A DNA stretch of 64,000 nucleotides. Source: Gremmenia infestans. Taxonomy: Eukaryota; Ascomycota; Leotiomycetes; Helotiales; Hamatocanthoscyphaceae. The notes under the pieces were generated by a model. That model was not told the origin of the DNA. It saw only the letters and a list, made by a program, of their open reading frames with translations, and did not search any database. Made by a program: the position numbers and the translations under genes. Shown one piece after another: positions 1 through 10,682 of this stretch. Where the stretch lies: positions 992,001 to 1,056,000 of the forward strand of contig JAFEVB010000008.1 of NCBI GenBank assembly GCA_032629725.1, in the 5' to 3' direction. Each line of letters starts with the position of its first letter. The first letter of the stretch is position 1.

Positions 1-1591
1 GTCACACGAACATAATGCACCTACTCGTAACACAACATTGAACCAGCAGCTGCAGTTGGTACTTAGGTACACAACAGCATCTGAGATCGGCCCAGGTTCG
101 TGGATCGACGGAAAATTCATTTTGGTGTTACCTTGGTTTGGAGTTACAAATTAGACTATTAGACTCCATTATGATGGTGAGGGGGGGGGTGCACAATACA
201 AGGTGGCAGCCACACCATACGGAAGTAGATGATGTAATTGCATACTGTCCATTCAATCACTGGCCAATCAAACGTGCAAGTAGGTAGTCGTCGGAGGCCA
301 GCTTAATGAGATGCCGGTGCGGAGTACTGTACTCCCCCACATCTTCGTAAGCCTTTGAAGGAATCATCCCTACAGTAGTTAATTAATTCACTTGGCTTAC
401 AGTACGAAGTGTAACTATCCCACTGTGGTGTTTCTCAGCTGAGGCTCAACTCTGCCCAACAGCGGATCTTCCATCGGCGGGCCGCTGCAGTATATAACGG
501 GCGCTAAAGTGCTTTGACAGCGGGAACGGTATGTAGGGCTACATCCGGTCCGACTGGTCCTACAGGTAGGGAGGGCTAAGGCCTAGGTACGGAGGGGAGG
601 TAATTAATTTATCGTCGACAGACATCTCCGATCCTTGGAATCGACATATTTTCATTCATCTGACTCCATCTCAGGCGGGCACATACAGTACCTACAGTAC
701 GAAGTTGAAACCTTCTTAGACGTCCAATCATTCCGAAATATAAAGTGAAGCATCAGAGCCAGTGCCCATATGATCTGATTATGTGGTGCGATTTCCGTTA
801 GCAGCAATTTTGGTCAGGAAGCGTTGCGCGCTAGTGAGTGTGTGGAGGGCTCAAGCCGTTCAACACGTGGAAAAGCTAGGGTCCGACGTGGTTTTGTAGG
901 GTAGATCCTGGCTTCTAGAATGACAAAATGTGGAGGAGGAGTTGCAGAACTACGACGTTAGATCGGGACTACACCTACTACGTTCGTGGGTGAAGATTGC
1001 ACGCGTTCCGAGCCATTCTCAAAACCTTCTTATTCGGATGATTTTGCGGCACTGCGGCAGCGGCAGCGGCAGCGGCCTGGTACTTTGCCGTGGGGTGGGC
1101 ATGTCCCTTGTTCACTTTTCATCGGGTTCTTCTGGCATGCTAAAAGTGCCTATTAATACACCCATGAGGCATACGATAATTCACGTCATCTCTTCTTATC
1201 CTGGTTAGAGACCTCGATCTGATAAGCTTCTGAGGTAGAGAAGAGAAGTATGCAGTATGCAGACCAGAACCAAACTGGGTGTGGAGCCATGCGTATCCAC
1301 CTTTGAAGTTCGGAATCCGGCATGTAAACGTCTAATTCCTTGCAGGGCAGGGCTACTTTGGACAAGGGAGAATGTCCGGGTTAGCTTATATATCCTGGCG
1401 TCCGATCTTCTTTTCTTTTTCTTGACTTCCAGGTCCCGACGTCCCTCATTCTGACTCCTGTGTACTGAAGCCCCCTGTTTCTCTCCAAGTTACTCTTTCA
1501 AGCCTTTAGGCGCTTTCACATATTATACATTCCGCGCCTCAAACGCGTGGAATTCCAACGCTTCACTATCAGCGGATAGTAATCCTCCACC
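1..1591. other. gene-poor left flank
   Basis: I see no coding sequence with recognisable protein character here; the short open frames are low-complexity. The stretch carries several copies of a TACTGTAC/ACAGTAC-type motif (near 321-336, 391-406 and 681-700) that recurs in other intergenic regions of this window. The last part is presumably the promoter and leader of the small gene at 1592. Confidence 0.5.
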
Positions 1592-2039
1592 ATGAGTGGC
1601 TCTGGAGGATATTATAAGTACCGTTGCAAGTACTTCTTAACGCACAACTGCCCGCACTGGGTCTGGGTTCACAATGCACCCTGTGCCCATTGTCTTGTAA
1701 GTGTACTTTGGACAAACAGGTCGGTCAATCAATACTAACTTGCGTCAGGCGGATGGTCGTGATTCAGACGTAGGCGTTATGCCTACTCCATTCCGTCTCT
1801 CGCGAGAGGTATACGTACCTCATCTTGAAAACGGCGCGCTCCATTATATCATCATGGAGATCATTGCCACCAGCGACGTCGATAGTGGATGGGTAGTGAA
1901 AGATCCTCCGAATCAGTATTTTCCCGCTGCTACAGGACCATCAGCTGTAAGCGCTGCGGCAATCGATGGACCTGGCAATCAGAGGCATTCTAAAAGTGGA
2001 TTTGGGATGCAGGGGATTGCGACAAGCTGGGCGGCTTAG
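1592..2039 (+). CDS. small Cys/His-rich conserved-looking protein, 131 aa
   Basis: Two exons, 1592-1696 and 1749-2039, join in frame across a 52-nt intron (GTAAGT donor, TACTAAC branch point, CAG acceptor), giving 131 residues. The start is the first ATG of the open frame. Residues 8-35 are aromatic and rich in Cys and His, with C12, C20, C31 and C34 spaced C-x7-C-x10-C-x2-C plus H19, H22, H28 and H33. This could form a small metal site. The second half has no recognised domain and ends in a Gly/Ser/Ala-rich tail. There is no signal peptide and no transmembrane segment. The motif-bearing exon is too short to be noticed as an ORF on its own. I believe similar short proteins occur in other filamentous ascomycetes, but I know of no assigned function. 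The clean splice and the ordered Cys/His spacing are the main support. Confidence 0.72.
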
Positions 2040-4800
2040 GACCTCGTGTAAACCACCATGTCGAGTGGGCGGGGAGTGGCCGTTGAGCTTCCGCGGTTTG
2101 AATCGAGAAGTCGGTATTCCAAGCCTGAACTTCTGGGCCGAATCTGAAGCGGACGGTGCTACCCGATCGAGTATCGTGGGGGTCGACTGCCATGGTTTTT
2201 TGAGCCTTTGTTCCTTTACTACCTAACGAATCATGTTGTCAATGACGGTCTTTTGAAAAGGGATTGCAACCTCATATGGGCATCCTTCTAATTTACGGGA
2301 GGCGGCGGAATATTGCACAGAAAATTGCAGAGGACAGAATGGAAACTACTCAGTTTTCGATTTTAATGTTTCTTGACGAATGGAAAGTTAGCACGCACAG
2401 CTAAATACTAAATTGCCACATCTTCCAACAAAATCCAACGCCAGCGTCTAGTTTACTTCAAATGCAACGACATAATGACCCTAGTACTTGAAGGGCTTCC
2501 ATTTGAAGCATGCTAGCTACCAACCTCACAAGCGACTAGCATATGATGTTGAATAGAAATGCCGAATAAGAGAAAGCCATACTAGATAAATGAACTTGTA
2601 ATAGTACAACAGACAACTGTGATGATAAGTGACTGTTTAATTAAAGAAAGAACTCACCGCATAGAAATGGTCGATAGTGAGAGCATGTCAATACCACTTG
2701 ATTGTGCGACATACCACCCACAACGTCGGAAGACATGCCAAATTGGCTCTCGGTTTGGATTCCTTTGCGGAGCCGTAATGGCACTTATTTATCATCTTAT
2801 GCATGCACCACCAATTCAAATCCCCTCACACTTCCGGAACCGGAAACCATGCCGTGTCAATGGCCGTCGGGCACTGTGGATGGTTGAGCTGGTAAGAAGA
2901 GGTAACCCTTTTGGGACGATCATAGTCCTGGAGGGCGAGCATGTGTGGTGTGGTACAAGGTACTTGCCCTTGCCGTGCATTCACGAAGGCGCAGAAAAGC
3001 GTGAAGCCTATAAGATGCCTTGTTTCCCGCGTCATGCTGGTCAAATCCCACCGTATACCGAGGTTTACGAAAGTTGATATATGACAGAAATCTGCTCACG
3101 GATTGTTCATCCAAGCCAACTAATTCCACTTCCAACGAAGCCGATTTTCGCAGTACGATCCCCGATCCCCTCGGTAGCCTAGTACTCCCCGTGCTTAAAT
3201 GCCACGTGATTACAGTACGAGTACTGATCCGGCTAGTCTAACATGAGACGACATTTTCCACCTCATCTTTTCTCCTCATATGTGCATGATAAGGGCTACT
3301 CGAGTATATGCGATGACTTGCTGGACTTCAGACAGGGGCACGGGGCGTGCATGCGAGAAGGCCATCTCAGGTAAACAAGTGCGGCGAGGTGCAAATATGA
3401 AAGAAGCTTCCAAAGGGCAGGTTCTCCGCTGGCATCGTGGCACCATCATCATTAATCTTGCGGCCCTTTCTACGCCGAAGTCAGCACACCTGCATAAACA
3501 GACAGTGAGATTGATTTTTCTCTATGATAGTCGGTATTTTCCATATCATGCGCTCCTGGGTCCAGTTGCTCACTAATCTACAAGTATATATTGGTCTCTA
3601 AAGGCGAAATACCTCAAACGGTCTTGTGTGGACCATAATTACTCATAGTTTCTCTACAGACCTTTTTGTTATTCTTCACCGCCACAATCCGCGATGGTGC
3701 ATGAATGTGTCAGTACCGTACTGCCAAATGTTGCGAGGCAATGAAGCAGAGATGTATGTTTGGGGACATATTTACAAGAGTCAGACTTTCTATTCGTTGT
3801 AAGACGTGCTCAACATCACGTTTTTGATGTTCTATGTTTACAATACTGAAGTTTTGTGTTTGCACCTGCGATTTAGCGACTGGGGCAGCAACAGTGATTT
3901 TGAAGGTCGACGGGTGTATCTATCACCTTCCGTGGATACTCATGATGGGCTGCGGTATGAGGGTGAGACTCAGAGGGTGGGTTTTTCTCTGATATGCTTA
4001 CAATAAACAAGAACAGACACATCAGGAAGGGCGAAGAGGATAAAGCGGTAGAGATGGGATTGCAAAGAAACACAAGAATTCATTGTGGTCCGTATATGGT
4101 AAGAAGTAGTGGCATGCTCCTGTATATTTCATCCATTGTTATTCATAATGCGCCGCGCAATTATCTTCGCAGTATATTTGGAGGCATTGAAGTCCTACGA
4201 CAACTCGCTGAAGGAACTTGCCTATGTATTCAAGCACTCGCTCCTTCCTTCCTTGATTGTTATGCTCCGTGAAAAGGATTGCGGTCACCGCTGCTCAAGT
4301 CTATCTGGTTGTGTGACTCCTTCCTTTTCTAGGCAAAACCGTTGTCTCTTTCCATCGTCCTCGCTTCTCAACTTCAACTTCATTCCCTCTACAACCCGCA
4401 TTCGTTTTGCTTCCTCGCATTCCAAAGTCCACCAATTTCACCTGTCTTGGTTTTCAGACGTGCCAACATTTCCCTTGGTAGGCGTTCCTTCCACTCCACA
4501 GCTTGGGTATATCTTCCCAATCTGCTCTGGTGAAAGCTTCTTGCGCTGTGTTGGATATAAGCACAATGAAAAACGGCGCGGGAAATGCTAATTTCTAACA
4601 TAGCCCCCTAAAGTTTCCCTTTGAACGAAACCCCTCGGCCTTGGGGTGTCCCTTTCGTGAGCCAGCAGACGTGTTGAGTCCTTCGGTTTCCCGAGGCAGA
4701 TTCCCGACTGCAAAGCGGTGACGGTGGTGTTGCCAAGATTCTATCACGTCGTTGTTGACCATAATCTTCCACTTGAGAGAGAGGGAGAAAGTATATCAAC
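2040..4800. other. 2.8-kb gene-poor stretch
   Basis: Open frames here are short, overlap on both strands and show no domain, motif or coding-like composition, so I call no gene. Terminal repeats and transposase or reverse-transcriptase motifs were not seen. The right end is the promoter and leader of the gene at 4801. A transcribed non-coding RNA or a decayed element cannot be excluded by eye. Confidence 0.45.
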
Positions 4801-7800
4801 ATGGCCTGCATCACGTCAACCTCGGCTTCCCGCTACCCCATCGAGGAGTTGCTACATCTAAGAACCTCCCTACCAGTCGTCACATGCATCGTCAACAAAC
4901 TTAACAAGCACCCTGACATCGGTACGCGCCCTATTCACCCATAGCATCTCTTTGTTGTGACGCGAGCTAATTCACACAAATAGACGCGATCTCTAGAATT
5001 CCCCACGAAGCTATGAACAAACCGGAGATCTTCTCTTGCAAATCCAGCAGTCTCGCCGATATAAACAACAGACGTCAGCTAGCTAAACACAGCTCTGAGT
5101 CCTCGGAAGAAAAGTTCGACGGCCACGGAGCGCATTCTCGTCGCGCCTCTCGTTCTCACTCCTCTAAGTGGTCTCTTCGTCGTCGCAACAGCTCTGATCG
5201 ATCCTCACAACCACATTCGGCACCGTCTGGCCCAGATGCCCAGCACTCAGAGAACTTTAAGAAGTTCTATAAAGCGGTAACTTCCCCGACTCACATCCGT
5301 GTCACAGCTGGTGGCCGCATTGTCCCTAATACAAGAGCCGCACCACCACCTGCATTTGAATGGAATGCTGAAGAACATCATTTTAACCAGAAAAACTCTT
5401 TAATTGAGCAAGAGTGAGCAAACCTCCCCAAGCAATCCATTCACTTATTTGCACCAAGTTGGGCAGTTAAAAACACAATTGCCTCCCATAACCTAAGATA
5501 TCAAGGATTATTTACGAATTTCCAGTCTATTCTAAGCTAAGCTGACTGTTAATTTGCAGGTTAGGTAGCCAGCAAACAACACCCGGTCTTCCCAGCACAT
5601 TGATCCCTCAAGGATTTCTTGCCCTTCCTCCCAACAACTATTTGCCTCCTTACGGCTTCATGCCCCAAATCAACCCTATGGCCTTACCAATGCATTCTCC
5701 ACAGCGTGGCACCTTCGCTGGGGACGATCAAGATTCAATCGAAGGCGGTAAATCTACCCAGAATGCCCCACAGCAAATCAAGATTTCGCCGCCCACTCAG
5801 TTCGACCAGACGAAACCATTCATGATCAATGGACAGTTTGTCTACCCATACCCTCCACCGAATTCCGTTCCAGTAAACATGATTGGGAACCCAAACTTCG
5901 CTCCACCTCATTTTCCAATGCCTTGGGCACCTTTTCCCACTCCGACGGCACTGCCATCTAGACACCAGTTTCCGATGATGATGCCAGCTGGCCCATTCCA
6001 TCCTGAAAACATACCAAGCATGGCGTCTCTCTGCCCAGTTACAGGGTCTAGTTTCATGAAATCTCAGATTCAAGGTCTTCAAAACAACGCCAATTACATT
6101 AGATCTCAGATGGCAAATGTTCAACAACCTATGGAAGAGGCGCATTTGCAAAATCAACACAGCATCGTTCTGGCTCAACTTAGGCAAATGGAGTCCATGC
6201 TCGAGGTTCAACTAGCTCATGAAAACGCCGCAAAGTCTGGGAAGCCAAGTGGAGATGGTCCGTTGTTGTCTGATACATACACGCATCATGTGCCACATAG
6301 GGAAAAGAGTCCAGCTGTTGTCTCAAGCAGTCAATATGTCGTTCGGCGAGCCAAGAAATCTACCTCGGGATCATCTACAGAAGATAGCGCAAAGAAGCAG
6401 GTCCTACCTACAATTGAGGTCTCCGCTACGCCCATGAATGAAACAAAACCCTTAACCCGGCCAGATTCGATAAGCAGGTCTCGTTTGAGCGCTGCAGCTG
6501 CCAAGGCCCCACCATTCCAGCCAAGAGCTCAACTTGCCGCCACACAGGCGCCCAAGTTCCAACAGGATGTGACTCTTGCTAGTTCATATATTGAACCCCA
6601 GGAAGTTGAGACCCAGCGACAACTTGAGGATCGACTGCTGTCTAGAGCCTCTTCTGACTGGGGTCTGGGTAGCCTTTCGAATAATCAGACGGAGAAACGT
6701 TACCCTAGTCTCACAAAGGCTTATAGTATGAATGAACGCTCAGGCAAGGCCCATCAGGGGTATCAGCTCCCGCGAACTCTTACATTTCACGGACAAAATG
6801 ATTTCATCCCACAGACCATGGCGCCTAACATTCATTCTCAACCCACACCGTATTTAGTTGGTGTTGTACCACAGGGTATTCCAAGCCATGAAGTCAAGCC
6901 TTCAGATGTGGTTTATAACCGACCACTCACCGAGGGAGAGCTCCGTGCACGACAGCAGTACTGGGGCAAGCTGCCTCGTTCCCCTCAGTATGGCTTGCCA
7001 AAGTTTGATGGGAAGGACTTTTATCCGCCGTCCCCTGTGAAGGCGAGTGCTATCACAGCTAGTGTTGGAGGAAACCCCACTATCAATCGTGCTGGATACT
7101 TCCAGGAGTTGAACTTCCAGGACGCGATCACTGAATCAGGCGTTCCTGACTACAGAGCTTTTTCGTCCGGTCGCCTCCAAATGAGTCAGCCGGTTCTGTT
7201 GCCGCCCATGCAGCCCTTTGTTAGCAACTCCGTCGCTAACCACACGAACCGGTCAACACAGTATCCCCCACGAGAGTATAGCTGTGATCCATTCACCCCT
7301 CCAGCTGCCAATGTAAGCGGAATGGCTAATGGTACAGAAAGTTTGTCCGCTCGTCCAGCAATCAAGCAGACTGTTGTCAATTTGGACAGTTCACATTCGG
7401 ATCTACCTGTCACGCCAAAGAACCCCGAGTTCAGAGAAGATGTCGCAGGTGACGAGGACGAGACTGACACGTTAGACTCTTGGGGAGAGCCGGCGGCTAG
7501 TGAGCGAGGACTTTCTGTGATTGAGGAGGCAAGAAATGATGAGGGCAGTAATGATTCTACTGTTGAGATCCACTTGAGTCCGCAAACCAAGCAACATTCG
7601 CCAAAGCCAGTCTTTGAGAGCAGTTTTGCTGAGCGAGTAGCAAGCTTCAGCAAGTAAGAGTGTTCTTTCACATTTCATGAATTACAAAACTGATCGCCAC
7701 TAGTGCTGACCAACAAACCCTCTTCTTGCAAAACATGCTCAAGAAACAGACGACCATGGCGATATCTGGCCAAGTCCTCTCCGGGGAAATTTCGTCTGCT

Positions 7801-8151
7801 ACTGCTACGGGATATCTTCCTCACTATCGTGGCTCTGCTGCAGCCTCACTCGGTCCAACTATCGGCAATGTCTCTGGAGCCGAACGTGAGCCTGAGCGCC
7901 CCGTTTCGAAATCTGGTCTGTCGAGAGACTTTCTGAATAGCCCAGCTCAATTTAACCCCGTCAACTTCTTGTCAGAAAACCGCCCTCTTAATGGTAACGG
8001 ACACTCCACTCGGCCATCACCCGAGCACCTCGGCGCCGCAGATTATATGCGCTACCTTTCCCAGAGAGCAGAAGACGACAAAAAAGGAATTGCGCGAGGG
8101 CTTGACTCCAACACCCCAGGTACAGGAGCTATCGCAGGTTCTGATTGGTAA
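4801..8151 (+). CDS. 4E-T-like eIF4E-binding disordered protein, 1030 aa
   Basis: Four exons join in frame: 4801-4921, 4984-5413, 5560-7653 and 7704-8151. The N-terminus (from residue 11, RYPIEELLHLR) holds a canonical eIF4E-binding motif Y-x4-L-phi at Y12-L18, the layout of metazoan 4E-T (tyrosine, EELL, then a basic/Leu stretch). Residues about 65-100 are a Ser/Arg/Lys-rich tract. Most of the rest is disordered and rich in Pro, Ser, Gln, Asn and Met, with a PPNxxPPYGFMP-type region near residue 200. A short helical Gln/Leu segment follows at the last junction (ADQQTLFLQNMLKKQ), and the protein ends ...AGSDW. No enzyme domain is visible. By analogy with 4E-T and fungal 4E-binding proteins it would bind eIF4E and repress translation or connect to mRNA decay in cytoplasmic granules; that is inference. 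The exon joins are strong because all four phases match; the function rests on one short motif and its position. Confidence 0.72.
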
Positions 8152-9110
8152 AGACAAAGCCTGAATCGGATAGTGCCGAGTCCATCTCCCTAGATTGCTC
8201 TCTCGACACGCTTCGCTATGTGTTGACCTGAATACCCCTGTCGGCTGTGGACTTGCCCTCATTAGAGAATCAGTCGAATTATTCCTCATCCTACGCCTCG
8301 CCCCTTCATTTGCTGACAGCCTACTCTCTTCTCGCGACTTTGTCCCCCGCATTTCGCATGGGCAATCTTCGCCTAGACTCGGAATTTGTCTTCTGGTTCT
8401 GTCGAAAAGGGTTGTACTGGAAGGATCTGATAAAGTGTATAGATACCTAGCATTATTTGCATGGCGGTATTGATCTTGTTTTTTTTTGCCTCTTTTCTTT
8501 CTTCGTTGTTGAATCTGTACGAGTATGTTATTCCATAGTGGTAATCGGGTTCTGTAACATCAGGTTCCTCGCCTGCACCAAAAAAATCAAAATGGGGGTC
8601 AGGGGAGACTAGGAGGAGTTTATGCGAATAGTCGGAAGGAGACAATGCAACCAATTATACTTTGCCGTTTTCTTAGTGAGACCAATCCGCCGATGACTAG
8701 AGATTGTTTCCAATAATTGCAACAAATGACTCGTACAAGTATAAAGTAATTATCAAGAATCTAAGACTCGTGAAATGTGAAAACGTGTCTTTGGATTGGA
8801 AGACTACCCTTCAAACTGACCTGTGGCTGTGCTCTGATGGTGTTGAATAGGTGGGATGCAACGAAATCTTCGTAGCCTCCAGGTCTCACAGCATGCATCT
8901 AGGGAATGCAATGCTTTGTGTATTATTGTTGTTGTCTAGAAAGTATAGCATGCATGGTAGAGGTCGCACGGCATCTTGGCGCCGACATTCGTGTTGTAGT
9001 TCTAGTTCTAGTTCACGGGAGGGACGTGCTTCTCTTTCCAAGCGTGCGTGCCGTGTTGGTGCTTCCATCATACGACGGGCTGCACGCAATAGGTACGTAC
9101 AGTGGCGTCT

Positions 9111-9144
9111 ATTTATTATTTTATTTTATTTTATTTTATTTTTT
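9111..9144 (+). repeat. (ATTTT)n microsatellite
   Basis: About five tandem copies of a TTTTA pentamer lie in non-coding DNA. The open frames through it are artefacts of low complexity. Confidence 0.85.
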
Positions 9145-9160
9145 GTGAGGAGTATTGCAA

Positions 9161-9185
9161 AGGAAGGAAGGAAGGAAGGAAGGAA
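9161..9185 (+). repeat. (GGAA)n microsatellite
   Basis: Six tandem GGAA units lie just downstream of the ATTTT repeat. Non-coding. Confidence 0.85.
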
Positions 9186-9978
9186 TGGAAAGTTGCAGGT
9201 AGAAGTATGGATAGAGTTAATGTATCAACAAGTACCAGATAGAGTTAAGTTTTGACACGCGTATGATATCATAAGAACTAAGGTATGAATGAGTGCACTA
9301 CTCCGTGTTGGGGAACTCGCGGTATAAGCCGACGCGCGCGCGCGACTGGATGGAATTTGAGGGGTTGGTTGGTTGCAGTTGTGGCGTGGATGGACGGGGC
9401 GGGAGAGATCTCCGAGGAGAGAAAAGGGGGTTCGAAGTGAACTCCGGAGACGGTGTCGTATTCCGATACTGTACAGTACGGTACTGTAGCGTAGTCTTTT
9501 TTGCTTTATTTTGTGTCGTCGTCGTCTTGCTTTTGCGGGAAAAGAAAAGGGGGGGGGAGAGGGGGTTGTTATTATTGGCGTCTGACTGTCTCGCGGGTAC
9601 GTACATATGTGGATAGTGTAGATATGGACACGAGGTGGAAACGGGTGGCGATGCGAGGGACTAGATGGGATTACGGAGAGCGAGGAAGGGAGGGGAGGGA
9701 ATTCGAGAAGTACCCGAGTAGAATAAATAATCTTCTGATACAAATCATACAAGTAGAGAATGGGAAGGATAGAAATCGCTGGTAAAAGACTGCGGCTATA
9801 GCAAGGGAATGTTTGTGGTAATTGAAGGGGTGGGGGTTTGGCAGTAAAGTAGCGTTCAGAGAGGCGAGGCTTCCATAGAACGGGTGGGAGGTCTTGGAAG
9901 CAAGAGAACTGGTAACGAATCGGAGGGGGTGAAGAATGTCTGCATACATGTTGGACTATACAGGACTTTGTAGTTAAA

Positions 9979-10013
9979 GATAAGGATGAGGATAAGAATG
10001 AGAATGAGAATGA
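9979..10013 (+). repeat. imperfect GAGAAT/GATGAG repeat
   Basis: A purine-rich run of degenerate six-base units (aggatgaggataagaatgag, then two further gaatgag units) lies in intergenic DNA. It explains the Met/Arg-rich open frame seen across it, which I reject as a gene. Confidence 0.7.
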
Positions 10014-10682
10014 GACAAAGGAAGATGAAGATGAAGATTTGGTTAAAATATATTTGTAAAATACTTGGTAAAGTAAAGTACTGTACAGTCAGTACCTTAG
10101 GTAAAGATCTAAAGAAAGACAAAAGAAGCACTTACTCCACTTTCTCCTGCCTAGAACAGCCCAAGAAGCCCCACAACACACCACACCACACTACCTCTTC
10201 AATCAATCAGCGTGTCGCCAGCCCTGGAAATATACATACGCTGGCCCAGTTTCAGAAATCCTGGCTTGGCTACAGGCTACACTACAGTACTGTACTGTAC
10301 AAACCAAATTCCATCCATTCCATTCATACCTAGTAGGTAGTGATTCACACAAAATCATCATCATCATCTTCATCGCATCAGCAATGCATTGAATGGCTGT
10401 TTACGAGTAAACTACCTAATTGTACTGACTGTACCTCCCCTCCGTTCGTACTCCCGATAGTAACGTTCAAATCGTTCCCTACTGCGCCACTCTGCTGCCT
10501 TTCCGAACGCTTTAACATCCGGGACTGATTATCAACCCTGGGCACGGTCCAATACCCGCATCAACGACCTCAGACCGAAGACAACATCATTCCTTCCCTC
10601 CCAACCACCAATCTCCAACTTTTAGCTTTGATCATTCGTAGCTTAGAGAAGCAGCATCCTTGAAAGCTGCCTCTCCAGCTCA

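Larger units (their letters stand above)
8152..10682. other. 2.5-kb gene-poor region with simple repeats
   Basis: No convincing coding sequence. It contains several simple repeats, described separately, and TACTGTAC-type palindromes including a 12-bp perfect one (TACTGTACAGTA) at 9467-9478. The right part is a pyrimidine-rich leader of the kinase gene at 10683, with CAT/ATC runs near 10351-10380. Confidence 0.5.

Noticed and set aside
2619..3077. 152-codon open frame on the plus strand
   Set aside because: Overlapped by open frames on the other strand, atypical composition, no domain, no neighbouring exon that joins.
4109..4591. 160-codon open frame ahead of the 4E-T-like gene
   Set aside because: Low-complexity Ser/Phe-rich translation of pyrimidine-rich leader DNA; no recognisable motif.
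9225..9752. 175-codon minus-strand frame
   Set aside because: Translation of purine/pyrimidine-rich simple-sequence DNA, with similar open frames on both strands.
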